In this document: in pieces, positions 33,474-44,840 of the stretch
Numbering within the stretch: position 1 is the first letter of the stretch
Layout of the letters: every line of letters begins with the position of its first letter
Assembly (NCBI GenBank): GCA_027575765.1
Contig: JANBPT010000013.1
Location: forward strand, 1 to 64,000
Length of the DNA stretch: 64,000 nucleotides
Direction of reading: 5' to 3'
Origin: Tieghemiomyces parasiticus
Taxonomy: Eukaryota > Kickxellomycota > Dimargaritomycetes > Dimargaritales > Dimargaritaceae
Position numbers and translations under genes: made by a program
The notes under the pieces: model-generated
Seen by the model: only the letters and a program-made list of their open reading frames with translations
What the model was told of the DNA's origin: nothing
The model's database searches: none

Positions 33474-33597
33474 GCCGATACATTATTTTTCGCGATATCG
33501 TCCCATTACTCGTGCTGTACTTTGACCCCCTTTCTTCTGCCTTTACTGTCATATGTTTCTACACCGCCCAATCCACCCGATCCACTCCTCAGGGTTC

Positions 33598-33603
33598 AAT
33601 AAA
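33598..33603 (+). terminator. Probable PRE8 polyadenylation signal
   Basis: A canonical AATAAA lies 125 bases after the PRE8 stop in a convergent spacer. Its position fits a 3' end signal. Fungal signals are degenerate, so this is suggestive only. Confidence 0.45.
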
Positions 33604-33768
33604 TGAATTGGGGGTAAAACACGCAACACTTCCGCCTAAGCATAGCGAGAGTTTATGAACCTAGCTGCCTTGCGGGCTGTATGGCATGGTAACGTGTACG
33701 GTCTTGTGTGTACACCCTAGTTCTATCCACTTTATATTTATTATCGGGGCGCGGTGCAGCTGTTTCAA

Positions 33769-33787
33769 TGTGTGTGTGTGTGTGTGT
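33769..33787 (+). repeat. (TG)n microsatellite
   Basis: This is a run of about nine TG units, followed by a G7 tract, between the convergent PRE8 and CFT2 genes. Confidence 0.9.
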
Positions 33788-33870
33788 ATGGGGGGGTTAA
33801 GTATAGGACCTGAGAAGCCCATGTGAAAAGTGTCATTGCGCCTCCTTCCCCTCCTACGTGGCCAATAGGG

Positions 33871-36800
33871 TTAACAGATGGCGTGCTGCCGGTACACGAT
33901 AGTGCGCACGCGGTAGTACTCGGGCGATAGCATGCCCTCGACGAAGAAATTACCCTGTTCGGTCTGTAGTGGTAGATTGGCAAAGCAGTAGACCCATCAA
34001 TGCGGGGGAGGGGGAGGGGAAAAGAGTCGCTCAGCGTAGGTTAGTTACAAGCCCCAGTTCACTAATGACCCGGTAGTCAAGATGAAATCAAAAATAAGTC
34101 AGTGTGCGCTGGCTGATCCATGCGGAAAACCACGTATAACTTACCTTTCGGATGGCCACCTTGTCGTTACATACGAGCACACCTTCATCCTGGAACTCGG
34201 CGCGAAATCCCTCGCGGAGCAGGATCTTGCGGAGGTGAGTCAACCGGGCGTCGCCGACAAACACGGGCCGGTGGAACGGGTGGGGTTGGTCGAAAGCGAT
34301 GAGGTCTAGCACCGGCCGGCCGGTTGTGGACGTAGTGGCCGGGACGGGGCCGGTGGCGGGTGCTGCGGATCCTAGAGTAGAAGAGGCTTCATCCCGTGGC
34401 CGGAGCCGACCGCTGACCGGAGCAAACTGGTATCCGCGGAGCGAATCGAGTCGCAGCGAGGTGAAGAGGGCGTCGGTGAGCGTGACCTTTAGCGTCAGCT
34501 GGCCGGTAGACACGTTGAGGGTTTCACCGACGCTAGGCGTCAGTACTTCGTGAGTGATTTGCTCGCTGGCCAGGCACACCTGCGCGAGATATTCGGTGCT
34601 AGCGGGGTCCCCGTGGACCAGGACAAGCTTCTTGGGACCCCAGAGGTTGAGCAGATTCACAACCGAGCGGCCGTCCGACCTGCCCTCCATGCCCACGTAG
34701 CGGACCTGGCACCGGAACTCAACCGGTCGCACCTCAGATACATACTTGGCGGGTGCGTTCAGGTCTCCGTCGTGGTCCTCCGCCCCAGGCTCCGTGAGGT
34801 TTGCCGCGGCGCTATCGTCGAGGGCTCCGGCGGCCCCGCGGCGCGTCCCATAGGCCAAGACGCCGTGTTGAGTTAGCGGGTTGTCCTTGGTGTAGGCGTT
34901 GGGGTCGATAATCTCCCCGTAGTCGTCGAACCGTTTGCGCCGCTCAATGTAGGGAAACATACGGAAGGTTTGGGCAGCATGGTACACCCCGCCCACTAGC
35001 GTCGGCTCCCGGATGAACAGGTCGTGCTGCCGGAACAAGAGGTCCTCAATATCCTCATCGTCCACCTCGGCCTCCGACACGTCCGAGGCCTCGTCGTCCT
35101 CACCCGCCCTACCGGGTGCATCCTCCAGCAGCGCCTTGCTTCGCGCTAGTAGGGCCGCCTGAGAAGCCTCCTGTTCCTGCTTCTGCCGCTCCGCCGCACG
35201 ATATTCGTATAGCTCAGCTCCCGCCAGGAGGACGCGCCGCCGGTGGGCCAGCTCCAGGGTCGTATTGAGGGTAACGGGCCCGGTCGGCGTGCCGTTCGGT
35301 TGGCCCGCCGCCCAGGAGTCGTACAGACGACGAGCCAGGCTCCCCGCGGGCCCACGGTCGGGAAGGAGCACCAGGTTACCCGGCTGGCCCGCCCAGGTCT
35401 CCAGCAGAGCGCGAGCGAACCCAATTTCCAGACTTTGGTGGCTAGCCAGTACCACCTTGGGGCCCGGGATGTCCTCCACAGGAGCCAGGGCGTGGACCAG
35501 CTTGATCCATTTGAAATCCAGGGGATTCTCGCGCGAGTTAGTAAAGCGTTGGTTGATACTGTCGCTTAGCCATTCTAACATACTGCGCGCGTAAGTGAAT
35601 GTCCGCTGACTCCGGTGGGACAGGAAAAAGACCGGCACTTGCAGCCGCTTGGCCTCCCACAACTGTTCGATCGTACAACATAGTTCCAGCGCCCGCGTGG
35701 CGGTGTCGGTAGGGATGAGGACGCTGTGGCCCGCCGTGAGGGTCTGCTGGAGGGAGTCTGTTTTGAGCCAACCGAAGCGAATACCGCAGGGAGGGGGGAA
35801 TAGGTAGCAACAATTGTGGCGAGGTGGTTGATATTTCAAGTTGGAAAACTGCCTAAATGGATAACTGACCCTTGTCGCACCTGGGCAACGCGCCACCGCA
35901 GGGCTGGTACGAAGAACTACCTACCGAGAAAGGTCGCCTCCCGTTGTTTGCGCGGGACGGTAGTGGTCAGGGCGGACTGGCTGTCCGTAATCAGGATAGA
36001 TGGGCGGCCCAAGGCCTCGAGGATCTGGCCCTCGTGTAGAATGACCGACCCGTCCAGGTGTCTGCGAGGTAAAGGCGGAGTTGGTGACGTGGGGCGGGAA
36101 GGGGTTAATAAGTGTCGAGGAAGGCTGGGTTCACAGCTGTCGGGCACATCGATTCGCAACTTGGGCTCTCACTAAAGTCGACGAGCACTTACATTTCCTT
36201 CATATGGTTGTAGTTAACGGCATAGATGATGTTCTCGGTGTCCTTATGGATCTTCCAGATGGTGCCGCCGATGGAGTGGCCGGCTGAGAAGGCCTCTATT
36301 GTAATTCCTTGGCATTTTCCTGAGGAGCGAGTGAGACGGTGAGGGAATGGGCGGAGTGACAGTCGTGCGGTTGGCTGTTAAACGAATGGCTTTCTGTTTT
36401 TGGTGGGTAGTTACGACGAAATTGCCCTACCACCACCACCTCCTCCCTATTACAACTTGACCTCAGCATTACGGACCCCACGGTACACTACCGGACTCAC
36501 CTGTCAAGTGTAACGGTTGGCGATAGCGGACGGGCGTGATATGATCGAAGGCAGCGCTGATATCGCCCATTTTGAAGGCGGCGAATGGTTCGCTGTGGAG
36601 CCGACTGAGGAATAGATCCTGCATGATCAACCGGCCCATATTTTGGACGGGCCAGGTGGCGTACACCGGACACTGCAGGTTCAGCGTCGTGAAGGCTCGA
36701 ACGTAGGCGCCCAGGTGCTCGACAGAAGCGTGGGCAAGGAGGACCACGTCGACGTGCGGGACGACGCTGATGTAGCAGTGCGTGCATGGACGAGGATCAT

Positions 36801-37122
36801 ATTGAATCGGTTAGTATCTTTATAAAAAGGCAATAGCCGCTATTTCCCCCCCTCTCTCTCTCTCCCTTCGCACCACTATGTGTACATACGGCCGCGGTAC
36901 TAAGCCGAGACGGGTTTAAGCAACTTCGGTCTCTTAGTTTCTACTAAGCCCACCCTCAAAACTCCTTACTTACCTAGCCAGGGTGGCCCAGGACGCAGAT
37001 TCGAAGGCATCGGTAGAACCGCAATCCAACAGGATGCGTGCGTCCTCGATTTCCAGTAAGTACGACAAGGGATCTTCGTTAAGGGCTCCCGACAGCGCTG
37101 TGAATTTGACGTAGCTAGCCAT
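33871..37122 (-). CDS. CFT2: Cleavage and polyadenylation factor subunit CPSF100/Cft2
   Basis: Cft2 (CPSF2) is the inactive metallo-beta-lactamase partner of the mRNA 3'-end endonuclease Ysh1/CPSF73 in nuclear pre-mRNA cleavage and polyadenylation. Six exons are inferred: 37122-36974, 36766-36501, 36319-36193, 36061-35925, 35757-34145 and 33963-33871. All are GT-AG with agreeing phases, giving 794 residues. The start [28 protein letters not shown], and [12 protein letters not shown]...NYNHMKEIHLDGS are beta-lactamase blocks. The zinc-ligand motif HxHxDH is degenerate (HASVEHLG), as usual for CPSF100. A beta-CASP region ([35 protein letters not shown]) follows, then an acidic linker, then [22 protein letters not shown] near the C-terminus. 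It is well matched over its whole length. Confidence 0.95.
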
Positions 37123-37812
37123 GACGATGTGAATGGAGGGTATTGATGAGCTAGATGGACGACTGAAGTAGTGGGCGGTGTTTTATCACCAGGCCCAGCT
37201 CGGGGTGAATGGGCGGTGAGAATGGATAATTGGGGTAGCGCAGGGATTCGATAGGAACACAGCCTTCGGGCCTGTCGGAAGTCATGTCCACAGGCCATAG
37301 AACCAACTGGTTTAGACACTTCATTAGGACGTCCATTTCTCAACACCCCTACAGTCCGGTGCCAAATCATCTAGCACCCTGCACACTCTAACGGACAACA
37401 TTGGGTAAGGGTGTAACGCTTCAGCCACCCCCATTTTAATTGCTCCACCTCCTCTATTAGCCTCCGTTGCGATGACAATTTCGGAGTAGGTCTATCAGAA
37501 ACATTGAGGAAAGAGGTTCTATTGTCAAAGGGCAGATAAAAAAAGCATCATAAAAACTAGCGTGCATGATAGGACTTTAAATCTGCCACAGTTGCCCCAG
37601 CATATACTAAAGACCTCAACCCCGAGACAACCAGTTACGAAAGGTGAGGTTAAGGAAACAGAGGGCGAAACAAGCAGTTCAAAAGTAAAATTTACAGACT
37701 GACTAAAGTGACGGGATCAGGATTAGGTAAATGATCGAAAGCCTTCAAAAGGCAAGAAGTATAGGGTTGCGAAAAAAAAAACTAAGAAAATCTGTATCGG
37801 GACACTATCGAA
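37123..37812. other. Intergenic between SIN3 and CFT2
   Basis: This 690-base tandem spacer (both genes minus) has no recognisable gene. It holds an A9 run near 37772 close to the SIN3 3' end. Confidence 0.5.
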
Positions 37813-40800
37813 CTACGCAGACGCTCGCTGCTCCTCCACCCAGGCGTGCCACTTGGCCACGCGGGCGGCGTTCTGATCGGCGAGGTTAGCCACTGCCGGG
37901 CTTACTTCCGCCTCGGCCAACGGTCCGGCGTCGTCGCGTTCCATCGGGACGGGACTGGCTTGTGCGGGAGGCTCGGACTTGGCTTCGGCACCATCATCCG
38001 CCTCGGCTTTGAATGGCCCCGTCGGTTTACCGGCAACAGTGGGCTCGGACTTGATGTCCATCGTGGTTTCACCCTCGGTCGTGTCCATAGCGGATTCGTC
38101 CTGCGCCGCCGGAGTGGGAAGAATCTGGGCCAGGTGAGCGGCAGAGGCAGCGGGGCGAGCGATTCGCGGGGCGGTGGTGGTACGCGTGGTGCGCATAAAG
38201 AAGTCTTCGCTGTGGGTGACGAAGCAAATCCGGTAGGTGTTAAAATGGATCTTGACCTCGAGACCGCTGTGTGACACGACGGGCGGGGTCGGATCGGCTG
38301 GGGCCTCGCGGGGCAGGTTGCGGCGCAAGAACGGGCACTGGCCGTGGAAGGCCACCCCCTCGGTGGGAGCCAATAACACGAAACTGTCGACGTAGTAGGC
38401 CCACTTATCCTCGGCCGACACGGCGTGCGATAGCGTGAAGTCGTCCTTAAGTAGGAGCTGCACGGTGCACGCGCGTGACGGCGCTGGCAGGAATTCGACC
38501 CGGTAAATGTGCTCGTCCGACCCGACCACAGACTCGACCTGCATGCGGTATAAGATCTGCTGACGTACGCTCGTCATGGGTAGGCTGCGCTTGGCATCAT
38601 ACAGCGCTAGCAGCTCGGGGCATCGTGGGTCGGCCCCGACCAGCCCGGCGTGCTTGGTTATCAAGCCTAGGATGCGATGGATGCCGACCACGTTGTGTGC
38701 ATGGGTACGGAACAGGAACCGCATCGCGTCCTCGTACGCCTGAGTCTCCACCTCGCCCTCGAACATGCGGTCGGCCAAGTTAAGGAACACCTCAAAGTAA
38801 TCCCCATCAAGAACGTCCGACTCGCTGAGTAGGTCCGGGCGGTACCGTAGACCCAGTTGGGCTGCTGGCGTGGCCGCCGTGGCATCGTGGAGGACACTGC
38901 GATCAGCAGCGGCGGCGGCCCGTTTGGTAGCCAGGAGGCGCCCGTACAGGACCTGGAAGTGCCGGATGAACACGTAAAAGTTGGTGTTGCCGTAGAAGGT
39001 GTGCCAGCGTGGAGACGGGGCAGCGGCATGCGCGTTGACAGCGGCAGGGGCCACCAGGAACCTGGCCACGGACGGGTCCGCGTCATTCGCCGGGGCCAGA
39101 CCCGAGTCGGCGTGTTCCGTGTGGATCCAGGTGTGCTGGGCCGGGGCGGGCCGGTTGGCGGCGGAGACATCAACCCCGTCGCCGGCCGCGTACAGGGTTC
39201 CGCTGTTTCCGTTCTGGGCGGCCAGGCGCCGGCTACTGCGCTTGAGCTCCGTACCCTCCGCGGTGCCGTTCTCACGCGCCTCGGAGGCGGGGTGGTCAGA
39301 TTCGGCCTCCACGGCGGGAGATGCGGCGGTCGGGGCAGCGTCGAGAAAGTTTTCCAAAAAGGCGCACAGCTCCTCCAGCCGGGCGCGGTCCTGCGGGTTA
39401 CCCCCAACCTGCTTGTCGTGGAAGTTGAGGAGAAGCCGGGTGGTGGTGCGCACCAGCTCAGCGTCAACAAACTGGTACTCGAGGTGGTAAGACGGCGGGT
39501 AGGCATGGGCAAGCCGACGCCGGGCCTGCGGATCCCCATTGCTGGCAGTACCGCGGCCCGTGGTCAGCCAGCTCATGGCATGGCTCCGGCCTTCGAGGTG
39601 GTCGAGCCGCACCTTCTCAATCTCCGTCACATAAGTCTTGACCGTCATATGCTTGCGCTCGGTCATACGGAGCCCCTGAGACTGATAGTCCAAGGAACGG
39701 AAGAAGCTCTTAATATCCATGTCGCGCCACACCCGGTTCTGTTGGCGTCGCAGCTTACGCCATTCCTCATCCTTCTGCTTGAGCCGGCGCAGGACTACGG
39801 GCACGGCCACGACCGGGTTGGTCTGCAGGTGGCTGAAAACTTCGAGGCCGCGTTCAGCACCGTAGACACGTTTGAGCATGCGTCGACAGACAGCAGGCGA
39901 GTCACCTAGTAGGTCGGCCGGCGGAGTGAACCGGGCGCGCTCCTCCGGCGTCAAAGCCTCAAGTTGGCGCGCCACGGGTTCCAGCACCGCGATCACCGAC
40001 AAGTTGGAGTCGATGTTGAGATCAAAGTCGTAGCGCTCCTCTTCGCACTTGTGCAGGGTCTCCTCGGCGACGTTCTTCTTGTGACACTCCTGGGTGCTCT
40101 CTTCGCTGGACCAGGTGGGATGGGAGACCCACGTGTCATTTAGCACTTCGCGGCAGAGGTCGTCCCGCCCTGAGCACCGGTCGCGGGTGGCAGACAGGGG
40201 TAACTTCCGGTAACTGCCGCGGGCTCGCAGAGTGTTCAGGTCGATGCGCGGGACGGGTGCCGGGGTATGGTTGACCACCGGTTCAGGGGCCCGGTACCCA
40301 ATCAAGGTCTTGAACTGGGTGAACAGGCCCTCGTTACCCCCGATGAATCCGGCGACCCGGTCCACTAGAGTTGCGTCGTCAATGATCTCCTCGTTGTACA
40401 GGTTGAGCAATTTGAGGAACTCGTTATAGGTAGTCTTGTGGCCCAGGTAGGTACGGACCACGGCAAACAGCTCAAGCTCCTCATCGGTGAATGGGGCTCC
40501 ATTGGCGGCGGTGGTGGCTGGCGCCGGCGGGGCGAGCTCCGGTGGTGGCACCGACTCGTGCTTACCACCCTGCGTGCGGGGGCGTTTCTTGCTGTTGCCC
40601 ACGGCGGCTGATGCACCGGAGCCGGGCGGCACCGAGCCCGTGGAGGCTGGCTGACTCCGCTTCTTTCGGTTGGCTAGGGGTTCAGCCGTAGCCTTAACGG
40701 AGGCCTCGCCAGGAGGGCCCGCATAGGCCTCACGGCCGGGACCACTGGGCCCAAAATCACCGACGGGGGGCATACGCGGGTTACCAGCGACGCTAGCCGG

Positions 40801-42138
40801 GGACCGGCCGGGGGGCACCGCCGCAGCTGCAGAAGGCGGCGGTGGGGCCTGGGTATCCGGCAAGAACTGCTTGAACTCGTCGAGGAGGTCGGGACATTGG
40901 CTGAAAAGACTCTCCACTTCGGTGTACACCTCCTGGATGGGCTGGCCGTCGCGCTGGTAGTTCTGAAGGATTTCGAGGAACCGTTTGTACTGCTCGGGCT
41001 GGTTGGTGAAACGAGTCTTGATCTTGTTGACGTAGTTAATGGCGTGGTTGAATTCAAGGGGGGCCCGGTGGTGGTTGAGTTGGTGGGGGCCCTGGGCGGT
41101 GAGGTTACCAGCAGCGGCCGTGGTGGCGGCGCTGGGTGCTGGGTAGGACCCCGCGGGTGTATCGGTCGCCGAAGACGGCGCGTGATACGCCGGACCGGGG
41201 GACTGGGTGTCCGGCGGAGGGGGGTGGACGACCGGGGGCGGGTTGGTTACGGAGTTTGATGGAGGGCCCGGAGGTGGGGGCATTGGCCGGCCGTGGGGGG
41301 GCGCCGCAGCAGGGGCGGGATGATTCTGGGGGGGCCTCGCGGCTCCGGGGGCGACTGGAGGCGGCGGGGCAATCGCAGCCGGGCCGCGCTGGTCTGGTGC
41401 CATGTAGTAGCCGGAGACAGGGGCCTGGTTGGGGTGCATCGGTCGGGATTCAATAATCTTCCCGCTTGGTGTCGTGACCGTGACAGTGTGCCCGTCCGCA
41501 CCGTCCGGGTCGGTGTGGATATAGTAGCCTGGCGGCAAGAAGGCGTTGAATCCCTGTATGAGCTGCGGGTGGCCGATGAAGAGGTGGGACACGCGGTCAA
41601 TCACGCCAGGCGTGTCGATCACGTGGCTTTTGAAATCCTTCATGATGTCTAGGAACCGGTTGTACACGCCAGGGTCGTTGGCAAACTGCAGCTTAACCTG
41701 GTCCAGGTAGGTCAGGGCGTCGCGCACATCCAGAGGCCGACCGGGAGGATTACCTCCGTTGGGGGCACCGCCGTTGCTGGTACTGGGCGGACCCGCACCC
41801 GCGACGGACGGCGACACGGCAGGAGGGCCGGGGGTGGCAGTTGCCGGCTGGGAAAGCTGTGACGGCGGGGGCGGGTGAGCTGGAGCGGGCGGTGAGGCCA
41901 GATGGGCCCCACCAGCTGGAGGGGCCGCACCATAGGATCGCGCCCGGCCGTAGCCGCCGCCGGTACTGGAAGGTGGGTAAGGCGCGTGAGGGTGGCCGTG
42001 GGGTACGCTCATGCTGGCGGAGGTAGGGTGTGGAACCGGTGCGCCTGGTGGGTACGAAGGGGAATGCATCGGGCGACCGTGGGCTGGGGGATGGCCGTAG
42101 GGATGTCCATGGGGATGACCGTAGCCTGACCCGTCCAT
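37813..42138 (-). CDS. SIN3: Transcriptional corepressor SIN3
   Basis: Sin3 scaffolds the Rpd3-type histone deacetylase complex in the nucleus. The intronless frame encodes 1441 residues from the ATG at 42138. A Pro/His/Gly-rich N-terminus is followed by PAH1 (about 134-204, PLDVRDALTYLDQVKLQF), PAH2 (about 359-430, PLEFNHAINYVNKIKTRF) and PAH3 (about 549-620, ELELFAVVRTYLGHKTTYNE). The HDAC-interacting domain starts near 638 (SYRKLPLSATRDRCSGRDDL, then LNDTWVSHPTWSSEE) and runs to about 800. The C-terminal Sin3 region contains FYVFIRHFQVLYGRLLATK. The last 120 residues are Ala/Pro/Glu-rich. Domain order matches yeast and animal Sin3. The three PAH repeats bind transcription factors. Confidence 0.96.
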   Translation of the reverse strand: MDGSGYGHPHGHPYGHPPAHGRPMHSPSYPPGAPVPHPTSASMSVPHGHPHAPYPPSSTGGGYGRARSYGAAPPAGGAHLASPPAPAHPPPPSQLSQPATATPGPPAVSPSVAGAGPPSTSNGGAPNGGNPPGRPLDVRDALTYLDQVKLQFANDPGVYNRFLDIMKDFKSHVIDTPGVIDRVSHLFIGHPQLIQGFNAFLPPGYYIHTDPDGADGHTVTVTTPSGKIIESRPMHPNQAPVSGYYMAPDQRGPAAIAPPPPVAPGAARPPQNHPAPAAAPPHGRPMPPPPGPPSNSVTNPPPVVHPPPPDTQSPGPAYHAPSSATDTPAGSYPAPSAATTAAAGNLTAQGPHQLNHHRAPLEFNHAINYVNKIKTRFTNQPEQYKRFLEILQNYQRDGQPIQEVYTEVESLFSQCPDLLDEFKQFLPDTQAPPPPSAAAAVPPGRSPASVAGNPRMPPVGDFGPSGPGREAYAGPPGEASVKATAEPLANRKKRSQPASTGSVPPGSGASAAVGNSKKRPRTQGGKHESVPPPELAPPAPATTAANGAPFTDEELELFAVVRTYLGHKTTYNEFLKLLNLYNEEIIDDATLVDRVAGFIGGNEGLFTQFKTLIGYRAPEPVVNHTPAPVPRIDLNTLRARGSYRKLPLSATRDRCSGRDDLCREVLNDTWVSHPTWSSEESTQECHKKNVAEETLHKCEEERYDFDLNIDSNLSVIAVLEPVARQLEALTPEERARFTPPADLLGDSPAVCRRMLKRVYGAERGLEVFSHLQTNPVVAVPVVLRRLKQKDEEWRKLRRQQNRVWRDMDIKSFFRSLDYQSQGLRMTERKHMTVKTYVTEIEKVRLDHLEGRSHAMSWLTTGRGTASNGDPQARRRLAHAYPPSYHLEYQFVDAELVRTTTRLLLNFHDKQVGGNPQDRARLEELCAFLENFLDAAPTAASPAVEAESDHPASEARENGTAEGTELKRSSRRLAAQNGNSGTLYAAGDGVDVSAANRPAPAQHTWIHTEHADSGLAPANDADPSVARFLVAPAAVNAHAAAPSPRWHTFYGNTNFYVFIRHFQVLYGRLLATKRAAAAADRSVLHDATAATPAAQLGLRYRPDLLSESDVLDGDYFEVFLNLADRMFEGEVETQAYEDAMRFLFRTHAHNVVGIHRILGLITKHAGLVGADPRCPELLALYDAKRSLPMTSVRQQILYRMQVESVVGSDEHIYRVEFLPAPSRACTVQLLLKDDFTLSHAVSAEDKWAYYVDSFVLLAPTEGVAFHGQCPFLRRNLPREAPADPTPPVVSHSGLEVKIHFNTYRICFVTHSEDFFMRTTRTTTAPRIARPAASAAHLAQILPTPAAQDESAMDTTEGETTMDIKSEPTVAGKPTGPFKAEADDGAEAKSEPPAQASPVPMERDDAGPLAEAEVSPAVANLADQNAARVAKWHAWVEEQRASA

Positions 42139-43321
42139 GGTGGTAGGGGGGAAGGTGGATGAGGTGGAAGGGGGCGGTGGGACGGCAAAACAGGACGAGT
42201 ATACGAATGGGAGGTGGTGATCACGGTACGCGGTGCCTGGTGACGCAGGCGGGGGAGGCGTAATTAGGGTGATAGGCCAACCGTCTGCTTAGCCGTAGAT
42301 GGGACAACACCGTTGTATGTAGGGTGTAGTCAAGAAGGGGAAGGGTCGGCAGGTCGGGACCAAAAGGGTAGATAGCTAGTAAGTTGAAGGCATGCGAGGA
42401 AGTGGGATGGGTGAAAGGGAGAAGGTGCGCGGTCGGAATCGGGGGAAGAGCTGGAACCGATGTGTCCGGAGCACGCGACGGAAGAGGCAAGGGGTGACTG
42501 GGAGGGGGGAGCGCGTGGCAAGGTGTATAAGTGGCTGGAGGACAGGTGGGTCGGCACAGTGAGTAAGGACGGGGCGCCGCGCTGTAGCATAGACGCGACT
42601 TCAGTCTAGGCGGTGCTTGGGTGACAGAATGCGCTGCAGGTTGGAAGTCAGGAAGAAAACGTGAGGTTGTATGCCATAAAAAAGGGCTGCTAGGCATCCA
42701 ACTATGCAGAGGTTTGATTTTTGCAAGTGCGTGCTGTGATGGAAGGGTGGGCTTTTTAGGGCGGCCGGCGCACACTAAAAAGGGAGTGCCCAGGGCCGCT
42801 GGCCGCCATGGTGTGTAGGAGGAAGGGCTGGGCCGGGTGGGACGGTGGGCAGCCCGCTGCAGGTCGGCGGGGAAGAACCTGTGGGTCTGCTGGGCTATGC
42901 ATTGGCTGATGTGGGCAGGATAGACAACACCACAGCAGCTCCGCCGACCCGTACGATGATAAAAGATGAAGGAAAAAGCAACGCGCGGAAGTTGCCACAG
43001 GTTGTGCAAGGGCTTTGTCCTGTTGAAGAAAAAAAATATTGAGACGTGGCGTGTGTACCTGACCATGGAATTTACTTGCTGGTGCCCTCACCTGCCTTGC
43101 TTCCAAGGGGAGGCGAGAGGCCCATAGCAGCGTGTGAAGTGCACTCCAAACATCGGAATGCCTATACGCAGACACGCTGCCATTAGCAGCGTCGCTTGAA
43201 TGGCCCGCGCTCACAATATACTTATGCTTTCTCCCGTGGCAAATCCCCACACTTGGCAATCTACCTTTCAACCCATTTTACTATCCTTTGTCTTGTACCC
43301 TTCGCATTCACTGTAAAAAAA
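42139..43321. other. Divergent promoter region, SIN3 / MPP6
   Basis: This 1.2 kb gap between divergent genes has no recognisable protein. The SIN3-proximal half is C/T-rich on the SIN3 sense strand. Confidence 0.5.
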
Positions 43322-43888
43322 ATGTCCGCTACTTCGTCTACGAAGAAATCAGCGGCGCCCGCCGCCAGCCTATCGTCCAAGCTGCTAGCCATGCGCTTCA
43401 TGCAACGTGAGAAGGAGCAGTCCATCAGCCAGGAGATCGAGCAGCAAGAGAAGAAGTTGCAGTCCGAGGCCCAGTGGCGGGTTGCCGCGGCCGGCGACGC
43501 CAAAACGACGACGTAAGTTATAACCCGGCCTGTAGGCCCCAGGCTCGTTGGTTACGTGGTTGTGGATACGGTCCAGTCCCCAATAACCAACGCCAGTCTC
43601 CAAAATCGCCTACCCGCCCTCTCGGTATGCCGTCGGTCCACCAGCACGCCACAAGTGACCTACGAGTCCAACTACCTCCTCCTGACCCAGGGCCTGGGGG
43701 GTAAGAAACGGTCCCTCATTAAAGGAACTAAGGCGGTTGAGAAGCCTAAGGCTGTCATTGACGCCGACCTACCCACACGGAGCGGCCCCAAACGGTACAC
43801 GACGCCCGGTGAGAAGTTAGATCGCCTACGTAAGAAGCCGGATGGCGAACCTAGCAACACGGGGAAGGCCAAGCGGACCAAGCACTAG
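43322..43888 (+). CDS. MPP6: M-phase phosphoprotein 6 family exosome cofactor
   Basis: Mpp6 is a small, basic RNA-binding cofactor of the nuclear RNA exosome, linking it to Mtr4 in rRNA and RNA surveillance. Exon 1 (43322-43512) encodes MSATSSTKK...LSSKLLAMRFMQREKE, where LSSKLLAMRFMQR is the family's N-terminal signature. It is joined at GTAAGT (phase 2) to exon 2 (43645-43888), giving 144 residues. The acceptor CCACCAG at 43644 is chosen because the next AG is out of frame. Exon 2 carries a central VTYESNYLLLTQGLGG block and a Lys/Arg-rich C-terminus, as in other members. The N-terminal motif is strong; the rest is only loosely conserved in this family. Confidence 0.85.
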
Positions 43889-44285
43889 CTTGTCGCCCTT
43901 CCACTGCGATACATTTTGCGGCATGTCGATATCACCCGCTGACCATGCTAAACTGTATAACAAGAACCACTCTATTGCGGATAGCCATGAATGCTTGGTA
44001 GTTATCAATCATTATAAGCCATCGATCCTCCCGAATACCTTCCATATAAATATTAAAAAGAATCCATCAGTTTCACTACCGGGGTTGTCCAAATACGCTT
44101 GTTTGGTAGAGGGTGAATCATAAGCCAACCAGGTTGAGCGAAGGCCTACTGACCAACATAGTGAAGCAAAGCAGGAATAAATACACAAGAAAAAGTTGCT
44201 CCGCTAGTAGTGGCGACGGGTGCATAGGGAAGGGGACACATTCGGACCGACAGCGTTCGGACGATAAGAAAGGGGTTCCCTCCAC
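43889..44285. other. Convergent spacer MPP6 / RET3
   Basis: This is a 397-base gap between convergent stop codons, somewhat AT-rich, with no gene. Confidence 0.55.
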
Positions 44286-44840
44286 CTACTTGAGAAGGTG
44301 ACTGGCCACACGCTCCTTGACCTGCTGGTACGCCTGTAGCAGCGACTGCTCGTTGAGGGTGACGTTCATATCGACGTTATCCACGCCTCGTTTCGACACG
44401 CGGGCCTGGATGACCTCGGGATCAATCTCAGCGACGATACCGTCGTCAATGACCTCGTCAAGCGCCAGCACCACTAGATCCAGGTTATCAATGACGGACC
44501 GCTTATCAACCTGGTGTTTGAGCAGACCCTGAATGGCGTCCACGGCACCTTTCAACGCGCTATGGAGGAGTAGCTCGTTTTCGTCGGCAGACCCCACGAG
44601 ATAAAAGTGAACGTCTGAAACGGCCCGTGCCAGGGCGAGGTGGCCGTCCAGGAGCATCACCTCGGTCCCGCTCCGCTTCATCTTGCTGTGCAGCGACTTT
44701 TCGAGCGCCTTTTGCGATTTGGTTGTCGAGTATGTCGACGCGTGGAGGGGCGGCCGGTCGTAGTACTTAGAGACTAGACGGTTGCCTTCAGAGTCCAGGA
44801 CCACGAAGGCATTGACGGAATAAAGAGTTAGGTTGGTCAT
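44286..44840 (-). CDS. RET3: Coatomer subunit zeta
   Basis: Zeta-COP is the small longin-fold subunit of the COPI coat, acting with gamma-COP in Golgi-to-ER vesicle formation. The 184-residue product starts MTNLTLYSVNAFVVLDSEGN at 44840, followed by RLVSKYYDRP, QKALEKSLHSKMKR, and HFYLVGSADENELLLHSALKG, then DNLDLVVLALDEVIDDGIV and EIDPEVIQARVSKRG, all core zeta-COP blocks. Length fits yeast Ret3 (189) and human COPZ1 (177). The downstream ATG in the family alignment confirms this start; no intron is present. It is convergent with MPP6 and divergent from the small membrane protein gene at 45.4 kb. Confidence 0.96.
   Translation of the reverse strand: MTNLTLYSVNAFVVLDSEGNRLVSKYYDRPPLHASTYSTTKSQKALEKSLHSKMKRSGTEVMLLDGHLALARAVSDVHFYLVGSADENELLLHSALKGAVDAIQGLLKHQVDKRSVIDNLDLVVLALDEVIDDGIVAEIDPEVIQARVSKRGVDNVDMNVTLNEQSLLQAYQQVKERVASHLLK

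Larger units (their letters stand above)
33474..33870. other. Convergent spacer PRE8 / CFT2
   Basis: This 397-base gap between convergent stop codons holds the AATAAA noted above and a (TG)n repeat. There is no gene. Confidence 0.6.

Noticed and set aside
38857..39909. 350-codon plus-strand frame opposite SIN3
   Set aside because: Antisense shadow of the SIN3 C-terminal region; no recognisable features.
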